NCBI RefSeq assembly: GCF_021869535.1
Contig: NW_026262668.1
Location: forward strand, 25,983,732-26,047,731
Length of the DNA stretch: 64,000 nucleotides
DNA from: Mytilus californianus
Lineage: Eukaryota; Mollusca; Bivalvia; Mytilida; Mytilidae
Direction: 5' to 3'
The notes under the pieces were generated by a model. The model saw only the letters and a program-made list of their open reading frames with translations. It had not been told where the DNA came from and did not search any database. This document shows positions 34,001 to 45,352 of the stretch, piece after piece; within the stretch, counting starts at the first letter, position 1, and every line of letters starts with the position of its first letter. The position numbers and the translations under genes are program-made.

Positions 34001-34843
34001 GTCTTATTATTGCTTTCGTTTCCTTTTTTTTATTTTGATAAAAAGGTAAAACCTTAATTACTATAAGTAGAAATTCATTACTAGTATCTTAACTCTGACT
34101 GTATCTATCATCACTCAGTCTCTATAAAACTAGACATTCGTTATTTTATCTCTGACCCAGTATTAGAATTTCATCACTGCTATTACATATGCATAATATC
34201 TGACATCACAGACTTCACGCCCAAACATTTTAATATTCTTTCAGAATCGTCATCATACCTCTAAAAATATGTTTATAACTTTAAAAATATAATGTTTCGT
34301 TGTTGCATCTTATATCTGTATTTTAAACATCTCAACGATTCTGAGGTTCAGTTTGCTTTTCTATATTTTTTTTCTAGTTAACTACTTTTGGAGGATATCA
34401 ATCAGCCTCGATTAACACTTATCTCTATCTCCTAGGTATGGCCAAAACAAAACAAAAGCATATTATTCAGTTGCAGACAACTGTACTAGTAAGAACATCT
34501 CACGTTGTGTATATTTTGGTACTATCGCTATTTGACCTTATATACTTTGATGTTTGTTATATCAATGAAGATGATGTATGTATAACGTAAAAAAACATAA
34601 ACTTGAAGATTCTCATATCGGTTGAAACTAAATTCATAAAAAATGTAAAATTTGTTATCATGGTTATTGCTGAAAACGTTTGATATGTTAGAATTTCTAA
34701 CATTGGACAGTTGGAATACTCCAGCATGTGCTTTCCCAAGCTGCTTGACGTCTCATCAGCAAAATCTGCCAATATTGTCTGAGTTTGTAATTTTTTCAAG
34801 ATTTACTGTTCTTGAGAACTGATATTTTCTTTTACCGATAAAG

Positions 34844-37523
34844 GTTTAATATTTGCGCTTTTGGCAATACTTTTTGCCGAAAGTGCAAATGGAACTAGAG
34901 TCCTGATGAGACCTTATAAGAGGATACAAATGTGTCCAGATGGCAATGTTCCAGATCAAGTTTTTCCAGATCAAGATCGAATCGCATGTAAACCTGGACC
35001 TGGGCCTGGCAAAAATGTTAAATGCAAACTCTTCCGTAAGTATTTGATTTAGACGAATACTTCATTATGCATTAACGATTTCAACTTTGAAACTTAAATG
35101 TAGAATAAATTGTAAAAAAAAAATCTGCAAATGTATAATCATACTATTATTGAAATCAAGAGTAAATGAAAGAAAACACTTTGTTCACCAGTCTATTAAC
35201 TCCATATCCTTATTTTTTCAAAGTAATGATAGTGATGATTAATACATAAGATTTCCTGGTTTCTAAATTTTAATATTATATAATAAATATTGTTTTAATA
35301 TTTAAGAATCAGCGATTAATCCTGAAAAACACAAATTGTTCAAATGTTACTTGTATACAATGAAAAAATATTTGGTTTTAATTTTAGGTCAATATATAAA
35401 TTCCTGATTTTTAACATTATTTTTATTTTTGCGGCTCAAAAAGATATGTGTTATATTTGACGTTTTATTTTGGTAGATTCCACGGTGAGCAATTTTTTTC
35501 AGTGTCCTAAATATGGTTACTATGGTGGCTGGTTCCACCTAGGTTTGAAACGAATGATAAAATGTTGTAGAGAGCCAGGTAAATATATAATATTCTTAAT
35601 AAGGATGTACTTAGTTGAAATTAAAAAAATCTAAAATTTAAAATTGATACTATAAGTCAAAAGAGCATTAGTTAAGGAACAAAATAAGCTAAAAATATAT
35701 TTTCGAGATATTTAATTTTGTTTAAATGGCGGGAAAAGGCTGACTCAGACTTTTACCTTAAATTTGCATTGGTATTATTTGGGTCTCAAATCGAAAGAAA
35801 AGAAATCTAGAATCTGCTTAAATTTTGGTAAATGACCTTTTATGAGCTATTGAAGTTTTATATGAAAAGAAAAATGGGTGTTATGGGGCAAAATATTTTA
35901 CCCTGTATAGTAGGAAAAAACAAAGGAGTTCGAACATCTGACAAAAACTCCTTAACCTGACATAAGTACATCCTTAACAAACATGCATAAATCAGATCAA
36001 TTTATTTCATTCCTTCACGTATTCTAATGACATGGCAACGATTCTATTTACTTAATGTTTAGTGAAACAAGATTATTTGCAGATGGATATGTTGTTGCAA
36101 TGTTATCGTACATGTACATTGTTTTGTAAAATAATATTTTCTACACTCGCTACACATATACTGAGAACATTCAAGCTACCATCGTTGACAAGATGCTAGT
36201 GTTCAACTAACTAATGATTTTTATAGCACTATATGACACCAAATGTTGAAAACTGGTTCTAGAAATCTGGTGATATTTTGAATATTTGGTCTTTAAAATT
36301 ATCAGGATATGTCTATCATTAATTTCCAAGTACGTCAAACTTAATCAAATAAGATCTGAAACGCGATGTAGGGGTCTGCAAGCATTGTATTGCGTATAAA
36401 TTAAATGATCTTGTAACCACATTATAAAGGCGAACATGTCAAGCCTCCAAAACCATTTACATATTTGTATATCTATATATAAATTAAAGATGCCCGAACC
36501 TTTTTCCTGTGTTATTTGAAGAGTTATATTTTCATTCATAGTCTAACAACTGGAAGGAAACACAAAGATAATCATGAAGCTACCAATTATACAAAAATAT
36601 ATAATAATTCAGTCAGGATGAAAAGCATGAATTGGTATTGTATTTTGTATAGACGGGAACGGGATGAAATACTATCAAACATTTAGGCACATGTATTACG
36701 CGAGTGGTTAAGGTTTTTTTTCCGTGCTTGAAATTTACATTACATGTGTTTTTGCAAAATTGTATTGTCATACTACTAGGGGGTGTTAACGACATTGACT
36801 ACCCATGAGGGTCTCGTACGGTCGGCTATAAATTTTCATGAAATATCATAGAAGTTGTGTTTCACACGTCAAGGAAAGAAAGTCGAATGCTTGATATAAA
36901 ACTGCAACCAATTGGACTGACGTCAATAGACTGAATACACAAAATAAGAAAATCACATGGTCTAAATGCTAATTATTTTATTTGACAAGATTTTGTACAG
37001 CACAACCATTTACCAGCAGGCTATAATGCAGTCTCGAGGTCAATTTCTAATATCAAACAAACAGTCAAAACTTTGTTTTATTGGAATGAACAAAAGATTC
37101 CGAACATATATTACACACTGCAGAATAAGTCAAAATGTTTTATTTTTTAATTTTGATGTGCGTGTTGGAATCACTTTTATGATTAATCAATCCCAAGGAA
37201 CGTTAAAGCTGAGTTCCAAGAGTTTAAAGAACCAAATGCGTATAAAGGTAGCATTACCAAAAGGAATGAAAACAGCTAAAGTTACATGTACCATGTAATC
37301 ATGTAGTGAAAGTCAAGTATCGCATCGATGTTTATGTTTAACCATTTTAGTTCTTTAATTAAATTGAACTTTTACTAAAATATCTTTAGGAATACAGTAC
37401 TCCCTAAAAGATTGCAGACTTGCTTATAATGACAAGCTTCCACAAGGACGGATTTTTAGAGTAGATAAAGGGAAGTTCATGACCACATCTTGGTCTCCTG
37501 ATGGCGGGTTTGTATTAACGTAG
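34844..37523 (+). CDS. Small secreted cysteine-containing protein, three exons seen (first exon not located)
   Basis: Exons 34844-35035, 35477-35578 and 37390-37523 join in one frame. Junctions are TTTTACCGATAAAG|GT, C|GTAAGT, TTGGTAG|AT, CCAG|GTAAAT and TATCTTTAG|GA; all three introns (including the upstream one) are phase 1, as is common in secreted-protein genes. The joined reading begins with a hydrophobic run, LIFALLAILFAESANG, like the end of a signal peptide, followed by about 125 residues with seven cysteines, a Pro/Gly-rich stretch (KPGPGPGKN), GYYGGWFHLG, a CC pair, and the C-terminus SWSPDGGFVLT then TAG. An AATAAA lies about 90 bases after the stop. The start codon must be in an upstream exon that I could not fix. 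I do not recognise the family; it may be a bivalve-specific secreted or matrix protein. Confidence 0.55.
36966..37298 (+). other. 110-codon ORF inside the last intron of the secreted-protein gene
   Basis: A basic ORF ending ...KTAKVTCTM, preceded by AG dinucleotides that could be splice acceptors (TTTTGTACAG, TACCAGCAG). It could be an alternative terminal exon, but there is no matching evidence and it may be chance. Confidence 0.2.
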
Positions 37524-37611
37524 TCACAATCGTTCGGGCCTTTAAAATATCCTATATATCTGTTAGAGAAAAGAATGATAACTCTAGTTTTACAAAATTA
37601 TGTTTATATAT

Positions 37612-37617
37612 AATAAA
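37612..37617 (+). promoter_or_regulatory. Candidate polyadenylation signal AATAAA
   Basis: The first AATAAA after the stop codon at 37523, on the same strand as the secreted-protein gene. Confidence 0.4.
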
Positions 37618-37814
37618 TAATTCAAGGCTTTCATCAGTTCCTTATGTTCTCTAAATATATATTACATGTATAAACGGTATGAAAGTTCATTACATAAAAA
37701 AAAGAAAATAGTATAGAGGCTTCATTAATGTTACCTATCGTTTCAAAATGACCACAAAAAAGATAGAGCCGATAAACGTACGTCCGAAATCTTAGAATAA
37801 GAATACAATAATAA

Positions 37815-38245
37815 ATGAAAACAACACGTTAAATAATTTCATGCGTCCGAAGCTCTTTCTGAATTTACCTTAATTAGGAACGCTCAAAGCCGAAAATTTG
37901 AGAGCCTAGGATGTATATGAACCGAAACAGTTGTAGAGCTATATGACAAACAAATACCTAAAAAATACCCAAATCCATCTATAATTAGTCAAATCTATCA
38001 ACGGTCAACTTTGCCTGAGGGAGTTGAAACCTTAGTTTCTTTATAATTTCAAAATTTATAAACGGGCAATTTTAGAAAGGTTTGTTATAAATCATGTCAG
38101 TACCGAAGTACTGACTACTAAGCTGATGATACTCTCGGGGACTGGTAGTCCACCAGCAGAGGTATCGACCCAGTGCTGTAAAAAATGAAAACAACACGTT
38201 AGATAATTTCATCCGTCCAAAGAGCTTTTCTGGATTTACCTTCAT
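37815..38245. repeat. Mussel repeat fragments with ACAACACGTTANATAATTTC motif
   Basis: The motif and the following GCTNTTTCTGNATTTACCTT appear at 37823 and 38191. The intervening GTACTGACTACTAAGCTGAT segment is also one I recall from mussel repeats. This limits the secreted-protein gene on its 3' side. Confidence 0.6.
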
Positions 38246-38423
38246 CAGAAAGGATGATTTGTAGGATCTTTTCAAAACACTGAAAGTGAACTGAATCAAA
38301 TTACCTAAATGGCTTTAAATTTACGCACAAGTGAATTTTGGGGGACATATAACTGTCGCATAAGCAGTAATATTTCACGTTTAAAATCAATTGTCTATAT
38401 GAGATCAAGATTTGTCTTTTCAG

Positions 38424-38556
38424 GGTTACATGGTTTAGCTATCAGTGCGCATATAACACAAGTCCTCCAATCAGCTATAAGAACTTTTTCAAACCACCTG
38501 GTAACTGGTAAATGTGTCAGCTTGAAAAATAAATGTAAAAGTTATCGTATAACTTA
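38424..38556 (+). other. Candidate exon after a strong splice acceptor
   Basis: TTTGTCTTTTCAG precedes an open stretch in two frames. One reads ...VTWFSYQCAYNTSPP and stops at TAA 38509; the other (phase 1) ends ...KCVSLKNKCKSYRIT at 38555. The aromatic-rich reading looks more protein-like, the phase-1 reading fits the phase of the neighbouring gene. No partner exon was identified. Confidence 0.3.
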
Positions 38557-40039
38557 ATGAATGCTGACTTTGTTATAACTTAATATATATAGGACGAGGT
38601 TAGAAAAAAGAATAACTCTCTTATTTTTTTTTTTTTTTTGTAACGACCTTTCCATATTAATCATGGAAAAAAAAGAGATCATTGCAGTGTTGACAGAACT
38701 CTTCTGAGATATAAAGAGTGCAAATGTTTTTACACAGTTGAATTGGTAAAGATCCATATGTTTAAATTTGTATAATATTAGATTTCATATTCATAGATGT
38801 TTAACATAATAATAATAATAATACTTTATTTCCAAAAGCAATACACCTTTTAGGCATATTACAACATTTACATCATTCGTAAGATATTTTGTAAAATAAC
38901 CACATCAACGTAAAGTTTTCACAATGAAAACCGAAATGTGTAAATGTATTTTTTAATGATATTAGCTCTGAATATTTATCATTCTTTAAAGTGAAACTGT
39001 TCGGTGTGCTGATATTAAGAATAGTTTAAACAAATTCCTTTAAAGTTTTGTAAAAAGAAAGTTTCGAAATATGTAACAAGTGATTATCTAAATCCCCACT
39101 GGAAGGCCTCTGACAGACTGTGTGAGCGTAAAATCATTGTTATCGATAGCCGATGACAAAGAAGTTAAAGGTAAATAATTCAGTATTATTAACAAAATAC
39201 GTGTTGCTGTTGTCCATACTGTCACGGTTTTAATTCTATGATAGCGACAATGTATATATAACATAATTCATTTGTATAAACTCAAAATTGACATTTGGCG
39301 TCTGAACAGCAGTTTGAAGGCAATTGCAAGAAACGTGAATAATGCAGAAAATTAATTCCAAGAACAAAATTACCTTGAACATTGCAAAACGATTCAAATA
39401 ATTTACCATCAACATCGGTGAACGTTGTAACACAGTTTAATTTTTTAATTTGATATATAACATGCGTTTTATCTCACCGTGACTTTGAGATGAAGCAGAT
39501 CAATAACTATGGGTAGACAATTTTCGTGTATTAATATACCATATACTTTCGTTTCCATTAAATTTGGTAAAATGACGTCGAATATATTCGTTCTGATTAT
39601 GCCTAAAGACTTACCACTGAATGAATGTCATATAACAAACAAATTCTGGCGAAGACAAAATAGTTATTGGCAAATTAATTGAACATTCAGGACAAATTGA
39701 AACAATCATTAAAATAGGAAAAGAATAAGAAAGCCTCCCAAATAATATTGACGAAAGGGATCAATCCTTTGTGTAAGATCTATCATTCAGACTAAATAAA
39801 AACTGAAATATTAATGGAAAAATTAAATTGCTTACATCATTGAAGAAAAAATGTTTCTTTATAGAATTAAAGAATCTTGTTAATTATCATTTTCTAAATA
39901 TTGATAGTAGATTTAATCATACAAAATCGTTTTAAAAATATTTTTACTGAAAAATAAATTCAGCATTGTTCAGTACTTTTCATTAAAGATTTCAACAGTA
40001 ATATGCCTATGAACGGTCCATAAAACGGACGTCTCTTAG

Positions 40040-40317
40040 AAATGGTTAATAAACCCATCGAAACAATGTACATGTATACTCTGATTATAGAGAGTTATTG
40101 GTTTGCTTTTAATCTCAACTGCACGCCAAGCGATAAATGTATGGCATTTATAATGATAACGAAAGAAAGACATGGTTTTTGGAGCTTTAGGGACTATTTC
40201 AATCTGCAAAAGGCGCAAAAAAAAGTGAAATCACCATGCCATTATAAGGACCTAAGCTTACACAACCCGATGATCATTGATACAAAATTAATGGGTGTCA
40301 AGTATTCACACGTTTAA
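40040..40317 (+). CDS. Candidate terminal exon, unit 1 of the tandem duplication
   Basis: Begins after GTCTCTTAG in phase 1 and stays open for 92 codons to TAA. The translation has several aromatic residues, three cysteines (NLNCTPSDKC, SPCHYKD) and ends GVKYSHV. An additional possible phase 1-1 exon lies at 40578-40658 (YISGNAYPVGARVSLDIS) before GTAAAC. Unknown family. The signal-peptide exon that would feed it was not found upstream. Confidence 0.3.
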
Positions 40318-41077
40318 AGCCATAACAGTACAAGTTTATAAAATTGACTGTGTCACAGTCAGCTTTTCAGCTCGACAATGAATTGTACAGTACGAAAGTA
40401 AAATTGCGTCATCCAAGATGGTCAATATTCATTTATTTCATTATAAAGTAGATTTAGATAAATGTGAATTCTATTGATTTCTACTAAAACCATTAAATCG
40501 TCTTGGTATCCAGATTTCAATAAAACGCAACGCAAATGATTCGAACTGAGCATTTCTATTGAGTGTGGATTCGCATAGTGGCTGATGCATACATATCAGG
40601 AAACGCTTACCCTGTTGGGGCACGTGTTTCCCTCGATATTTCACGAGATTTGAACATCGGTAAACTACTGTTGCTTTTTTTTTGTACTTCAAAAGTAACT
40701 ACAACAACACAATTTACTGGCAAGTCACAACAAAGAAACTTGACAGATACAGAGACGAAAAAAAAGTGTTTAGATTCCAGAGTATATAATCTTTTTAAAG
40801 TAAAAGAAAATAATTCGGATCTTGACTGTTTTTTGTTTTTTTTTTTTCTGTTATATAATATACATTTTATATTTTCTGTTTTTTTTTTCTTTATTAACTG
40901 TACATATAATGTTAACTGTCTCTTAATTGCTACCACTAAATTTAAAAATGCTTACGAAAGAGGAACATAGTAATGATGCTTAAGATACACACGAGGGGAG
41001 ATTGAGTACCCCGGCTGATGTTAATTTGTCTGAAAAGAAGTCAAGGATATCGTCAATAGTTGTCATTCTCCATATTT

Positions 41078-41213
41078 ATGTCAATTGAGAATCTGATGTG
41101 GAAGTCGGTTATTTGGTTGTCTGTTTTGATCATATTAACAACACACCTATACTTAGGGGCGATTGAAAAGCTTACCATCCACACTTGGATTTGGTTTATT
41201 GAACAGGCCGTAC
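41078..41213 (+). CDS. Candidate signal-peptide exon, unit 1
   Basis: Starts at ATG with MSIENLMWKSVIWLSVLIIL, a basic-then-hydrophobic leader, and ends near GTACGTATAC, which offers donors at 41210 (phase 0) or 41214 (phase 1). The phase-1 donor would fit the phase-1 acceptor of the terminal exon in unit 2 (42919). Inference only. Confidence 0.3.
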
Positions 41214-42918
41214 GTATACCTACGGCGACTTTTAACTGTCTTCTTTATTAACCACTGATGTTGAGTAATTGACGTATACTCCACATTTCCTGGTATTCTA
41301 TAAGTTATTAGTAATTCAATTTAGTGAAAAGTTTTTTTAAAAAGACAAAAGAACTGTTAAACTGTATAAACAATTAAATCATATGAATAGTCAGCGCCCT
41401 CTGTATCTGTTCCTGTTTCTGTTCCTCATACAGCCTCGACACTGGCAACGCCCTGGGCTTTTCTTTCACAAATTCCTGTACAACCTGCACAAGTGGGTCT
41501 TAAAACTCTTCTCAGTCTTCCGCATATCACCTTCAGCTTAAGGCGTGTTATTCGAAAACAGTTGCTGCAATAGAAGAATAAATTATTTTATAAGAGGTCA
41601 ACCATATAACCATAAGGGGTATGTCCTTTTTCTTCCGACACTCCCCTCTAATAATATTAGATTTCATATTCATAGATGTTTAACATAATAATAATAATAA
41701 TACTTTATTTCCAAAAGCAATACACCTTTTAGGCATATTACAACATTTACATCATTCGTAAGATATTTTGTAAAATAACCACATCAACGTTAAGTTTTCA
41801 CAATGAAAACCGAAATGTGTAAATGTATTTTTTAATGATATTAGCTCTGAATATTTATCATTCTTTAAAGTGAAACTGTTCGGTGTGCTGATATTAAGAA
41901 TAGTTTAAACAAATTCCTTTAAAGTTTTGTAAAAAGAAAGTTTCGAAATATGTAACAAGTGATTATCTAAATCCCCACTGGAAGGCCTCTGACAGACTGT
42001 GTGAGCGTAAAATCATTGTTATCGATAGCCGATGACAAAGAAGTTAAAGGTAAATAATTCAGTATTATTAACAAAATACGTGTTGCTGTTGTCCATACTG
42101 TCACGGTTTTAATTCTATGATAGCGACAATGTATATATAACATAATTCATTTGTATAAACTCAAAATTGACATTTGGCGTCTGAACAGCAGTTTGAAGGC
42201 AATTGCAAGAAACGTGAATAATGCAGAAAATTAATTCCAAGAACAAAATTACCTTGAACATTGCAAAACGATTCAAATAATTTACCATCAACATCGGTGA
42301 ACGTTGTAACACAGTTTAATTTTTTAATTTGATATATAACATGCGTTTTATCTCACCTTGACTCTGAGATGAAGCAGATCAATAACTATGGGTAGACAAT
42401 TTTCGTGTATTAATATACCATATACTTTCGTTTCCATTAAATTTGGTAAAATGACGTCGAATATATTCGTTCTGATTATGCCTAAAGACTTACCACTGAA
42501 TGAATGTCATATAACAAACAAATTCTGGCGAAGACAAAATAGTTATTGGCAAATTAATTGAACATTCAGGACAAATTGAAACAATCATTAAAATAGGAAA
42601 AGAATAAGAAAGCCTCCCAAATAATATTGACGAAAGGGATCAATCCTTTGTGTAAGATCTATCATTCAGACTAAATAAAAACTGAAATATTAATGGAAAA
42701 ATTAAATTGCTTACATCATTGAAGAAAAAATGTTTCTTTATAGAATTAAAGAATCTTGTTAATTATCATTTTCTAAATATTGATAGTAGATTTAATCATA
42801 CAAAATCGTTTTAAAAATATTTTTACTGAAAAATAAATTCAGCATTGTTCAGTACTTTTCATTAAAGATTTCAACAGTAATATGCCTATGAACGGTCCAT
42901 AAAACGGACATCTCTTAG

Positions 42919-43196
42919 AAATGGTTAATAAACCCATCGAAACAATGTACATGTATACTCTGATTATAGAGAGCTATTGGTTTGCTTTTAATCTCAACTG
43001 CACGCCAAGCGATAAATGTATGGCATTTATAATGATAACGAAAAAAAGACATGGTTTTTGGAGCTTTAGGGACTATTTCAATCTGCAAAAGGCGCAAAAA
43101 AAAGTGAAATCACCATGCCATTATAAGGACCTAAGCTTACACAACCCGATGATCATTGATACAAAATTAATGGGTGTCAAGTATTCACACGTTTAA
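42919..43196 (+). CDS. Candidate terminal exon, unit 2 of the tandem duplication
   Basis: Copy of 40040-40317. Within the ORF I see one silent change (AGT to AGC) and one amino-acid change (Glu to Lys in the ITKERHGFW segment). The frame is intact in both units. Confidence 0.3.
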
Positions 43197-43955
43197 AGCC
43201 ATAACAGTACAAGTTTATAAAATTGACTGTGTCACAGTCAGCTTTTCAGCTCGACAATGAATTGTACAGTACGAAAGTAAAATTGCGTCATCCAAGATGG
43301 TCAATATTCATTTATTTCATTATAAAGTAGATTTAGATAAATGTGAATTCTATTGATTTCTACTAAAACCATTAAATCGTCTTGGTATCCAGATTTCAAT
43401 AAAACGCAACGCAAATGATTCGAACTGAGCATTTCTATTGAGTGTGGATTCGCATAGTGGCTGATGCATACATATCAGGAAACGCTTACCCTGTTGGGGC
43501 ACGTGTTTCCCTCGATATTTCACGAGATTTGAACATCGGTAAACTACTGTTGCTTTTTTTTTGTACTTCAAAAGTAACTACAACAACACAATTTACTGCC
43601 AAGTCACAACAAAGAAACTTGACAGATACAGAGACGAAAAAAAAATGTTTAGATTCCAGAGTATATAATCTTTTTAAAGTAAAAGAAAATAATTCGGATC
43701 TTGACTGTTTTTTGTTTTTTTTTCTGTTATATAATATACATTTTATATTTTCTGTTTTTTTTTTTTCTTTATTAACTGTACATATAATGTTAACTGTTTC
43801 TTAATTGCTACCACTAAATTTAAAAATGCTTACGAAAGAGGAACATAGTAATGATGCTTAAGATACACACGAGGGGAGATTGAGTACCCCGGCTGATGTT
43901 AATTTGTCTGAAAAGAAGTCAAGGATATCGTCAATAGTTGTCATTCTCCATATTT

Positions 43956-44091
43956 ATGTCAATTGAGAATCTGATGTGGAAGTCGGTTATATGGTTGTCT
44001 GTTTTGATCATATTAACAACACACCTATACTTAGGGGCGATTGAAAAGCTTACCATCCACACTTGGATTTGGTTTATTGAACAGGCCGTAC
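43956..44091 (+). CDS. Candidate signal-peptide exon, unit 2
   Basis: Copy of 41078-41213 with the hydrophobic leader preserved. Any downstream exon would lie beyond the duplication, for instance the open stretch at 44641-44931. Confidence 0.28.
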
Positions 44092-44640
44092 GTATACCTA
44101 CGGCGACTTTTAACTGTCTTCTTTATTAACCACTGATGTTGAGTAATTGACGTATACTCCACATTTCCTGGTATTCTATAAGTTATTAGTAATTCAATTT
44201 AGTGAAAAGTTTTTTTAAAAAGACAAAAGAACTGTTAAACTGTATAAACAATTAAATCATATGAATAGTCAGCGCTCTCTGTATCTGTTCCTTTTTCTGT
44301 TCCTCATACAGCCTCGACACTGGCAACGCGGCAACGCCCACGGGCTTTTCTTTCACAAATTCCTGTACAACCTGCACAAGTGGGTCTTAAAACTCTTCTC
44401 AGTCTTCCGCATATCACCTTCAGCTTAAGGCGTGTTATTCGAAAACAGTTGCTGCAATAGAAGAATAAATTATTTTATAAGAGGTCAACCATATAACCAT
44501 AAGGGGTATGTGCTTTTTCTTCCGACACTCCCCTCCCCCCCCCCTAAAAAAACATGTAAGATAGTGATCCTTAAGCAGGGAAACAGTGATGATATTGTAA
44601 ACTCCTTAATGTGATATAAAAGTTTCAACAACCTCTTTTT

Positions 44641-44931
44641 GTGTCCCGCGATATCCCATCTCCAACTCGTCGTCGTTGTACATTAAATTTTGTACTTATC
44701 AGTGAGAGTGTCATAGTAAGATCATTTACTTTTTGCACTTTTAAAGTCAATCCATTTTCTTTTCCTTCAACACTTCGCTACAGATCACAACAGAAAACAA
44801 AATCCCCATCACTTCTATCTGACATTAAATGTTGTGTGCTTTCTACAGTATCTGAGGTAACAGGTTCGTGTAACTTATCTTTTGAAGATAATACACGTAA
44901 AACGCGTATAAAAAGCCTAAACGCACATTAA
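44641..44931 (+). other. 96-codon open stretch just right of the tandem duplication
   Basis: An uninterrupted frame with four Cys and many Ser/Thr residues, ending RIKSLNAH. It could be a terminal exon paired with the signal exon at 43956, but the acceptor and family were not established. Confidence 0.2.
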
Positions 44932-45273
44932 GAATAATTGTAAATATCTTTATATGAATTTTTGATTTACCAGAAAAGTTAACAGTTCAGTTTTTAAAAT
45001 ATATAACTGTTGCATTTATGCCCATAACAAATTTCCAGTTCGTCTTTTTTGTCTATACGGTATGCCGTAATTACGATAAATGTTTGTTTTTCAATGTTGC
45101 CCTAGTCGGCATCCGTATATTTACAGCAAAAAAATAAAATAATGCATAAAAAAGAGAACAGGAAACACAAAAAATACTAACTACAGACGCCCGACTACTC
45201 CGAAAAATAATTCCCAAAAACTAACAACAACCAACATTTTTTCGTGGTCCAGATACTAGGCCAAATTTGTACG

Positions 45274-45352
45274 AGCACACAACGTGGTGCGGTAGAACCT
45301 GTTTGCCTGCACACAACGTGGTGCGGTAGAACCTGTTTACCTGCACACAAAC
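45274..45352. repeat. Tandem 38-bp repeat, about two units
   Basis: GCACACAACGTGGTGCGGTA, GAACCTGTTT is present twice, followed by a partial third start. Confidence 0.9.

Larger units (their letters stand above)
38773..44531. repeat. Recent tandem duplication, unit 2.88 kb
   Basis: 38773-41651 and 41652-44531 are nearly identical and in the same orientation, offset by 2,879 bases. Each unit starts AATATTAGATTTCATATTCA and ends CCGACACTCCCCTC. Differences noticed by eye are single bases, poly-T length changes and one 9-base insertion (GGCAACGC repeated near 44330). A short (AAT)n run lies near each start. The high identity implies a recent event, or an assembly artefact. Each unit carries the same candidate exons. 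Confidence 0.9.

Noticed and set aside
36966..37298. Faint resemblance of the ORF to an FGF-type core (a Cys and MNKR segment)
   Set aside because: Only a few residues fit, the conserved Gly/Tyr framework is missing, and it sits in an intron of another gene model.
39236..39433. Minus-strand ORF with a hydrophobic leader (also at 42115-42312)
   Set aside because: It resembles a signal peptide, but a strong splice donor (AAG|GTAATT) cuts it before the hydrophobic run and no following exon was found; chance A/T-rich sequence is as likely.
40563..40970. 135-codon ORF with poly-Phe stretches
   Set aside because: The C-terminal half is translation of poly-T runs whose length differs between the two tandem units, changing the frame.
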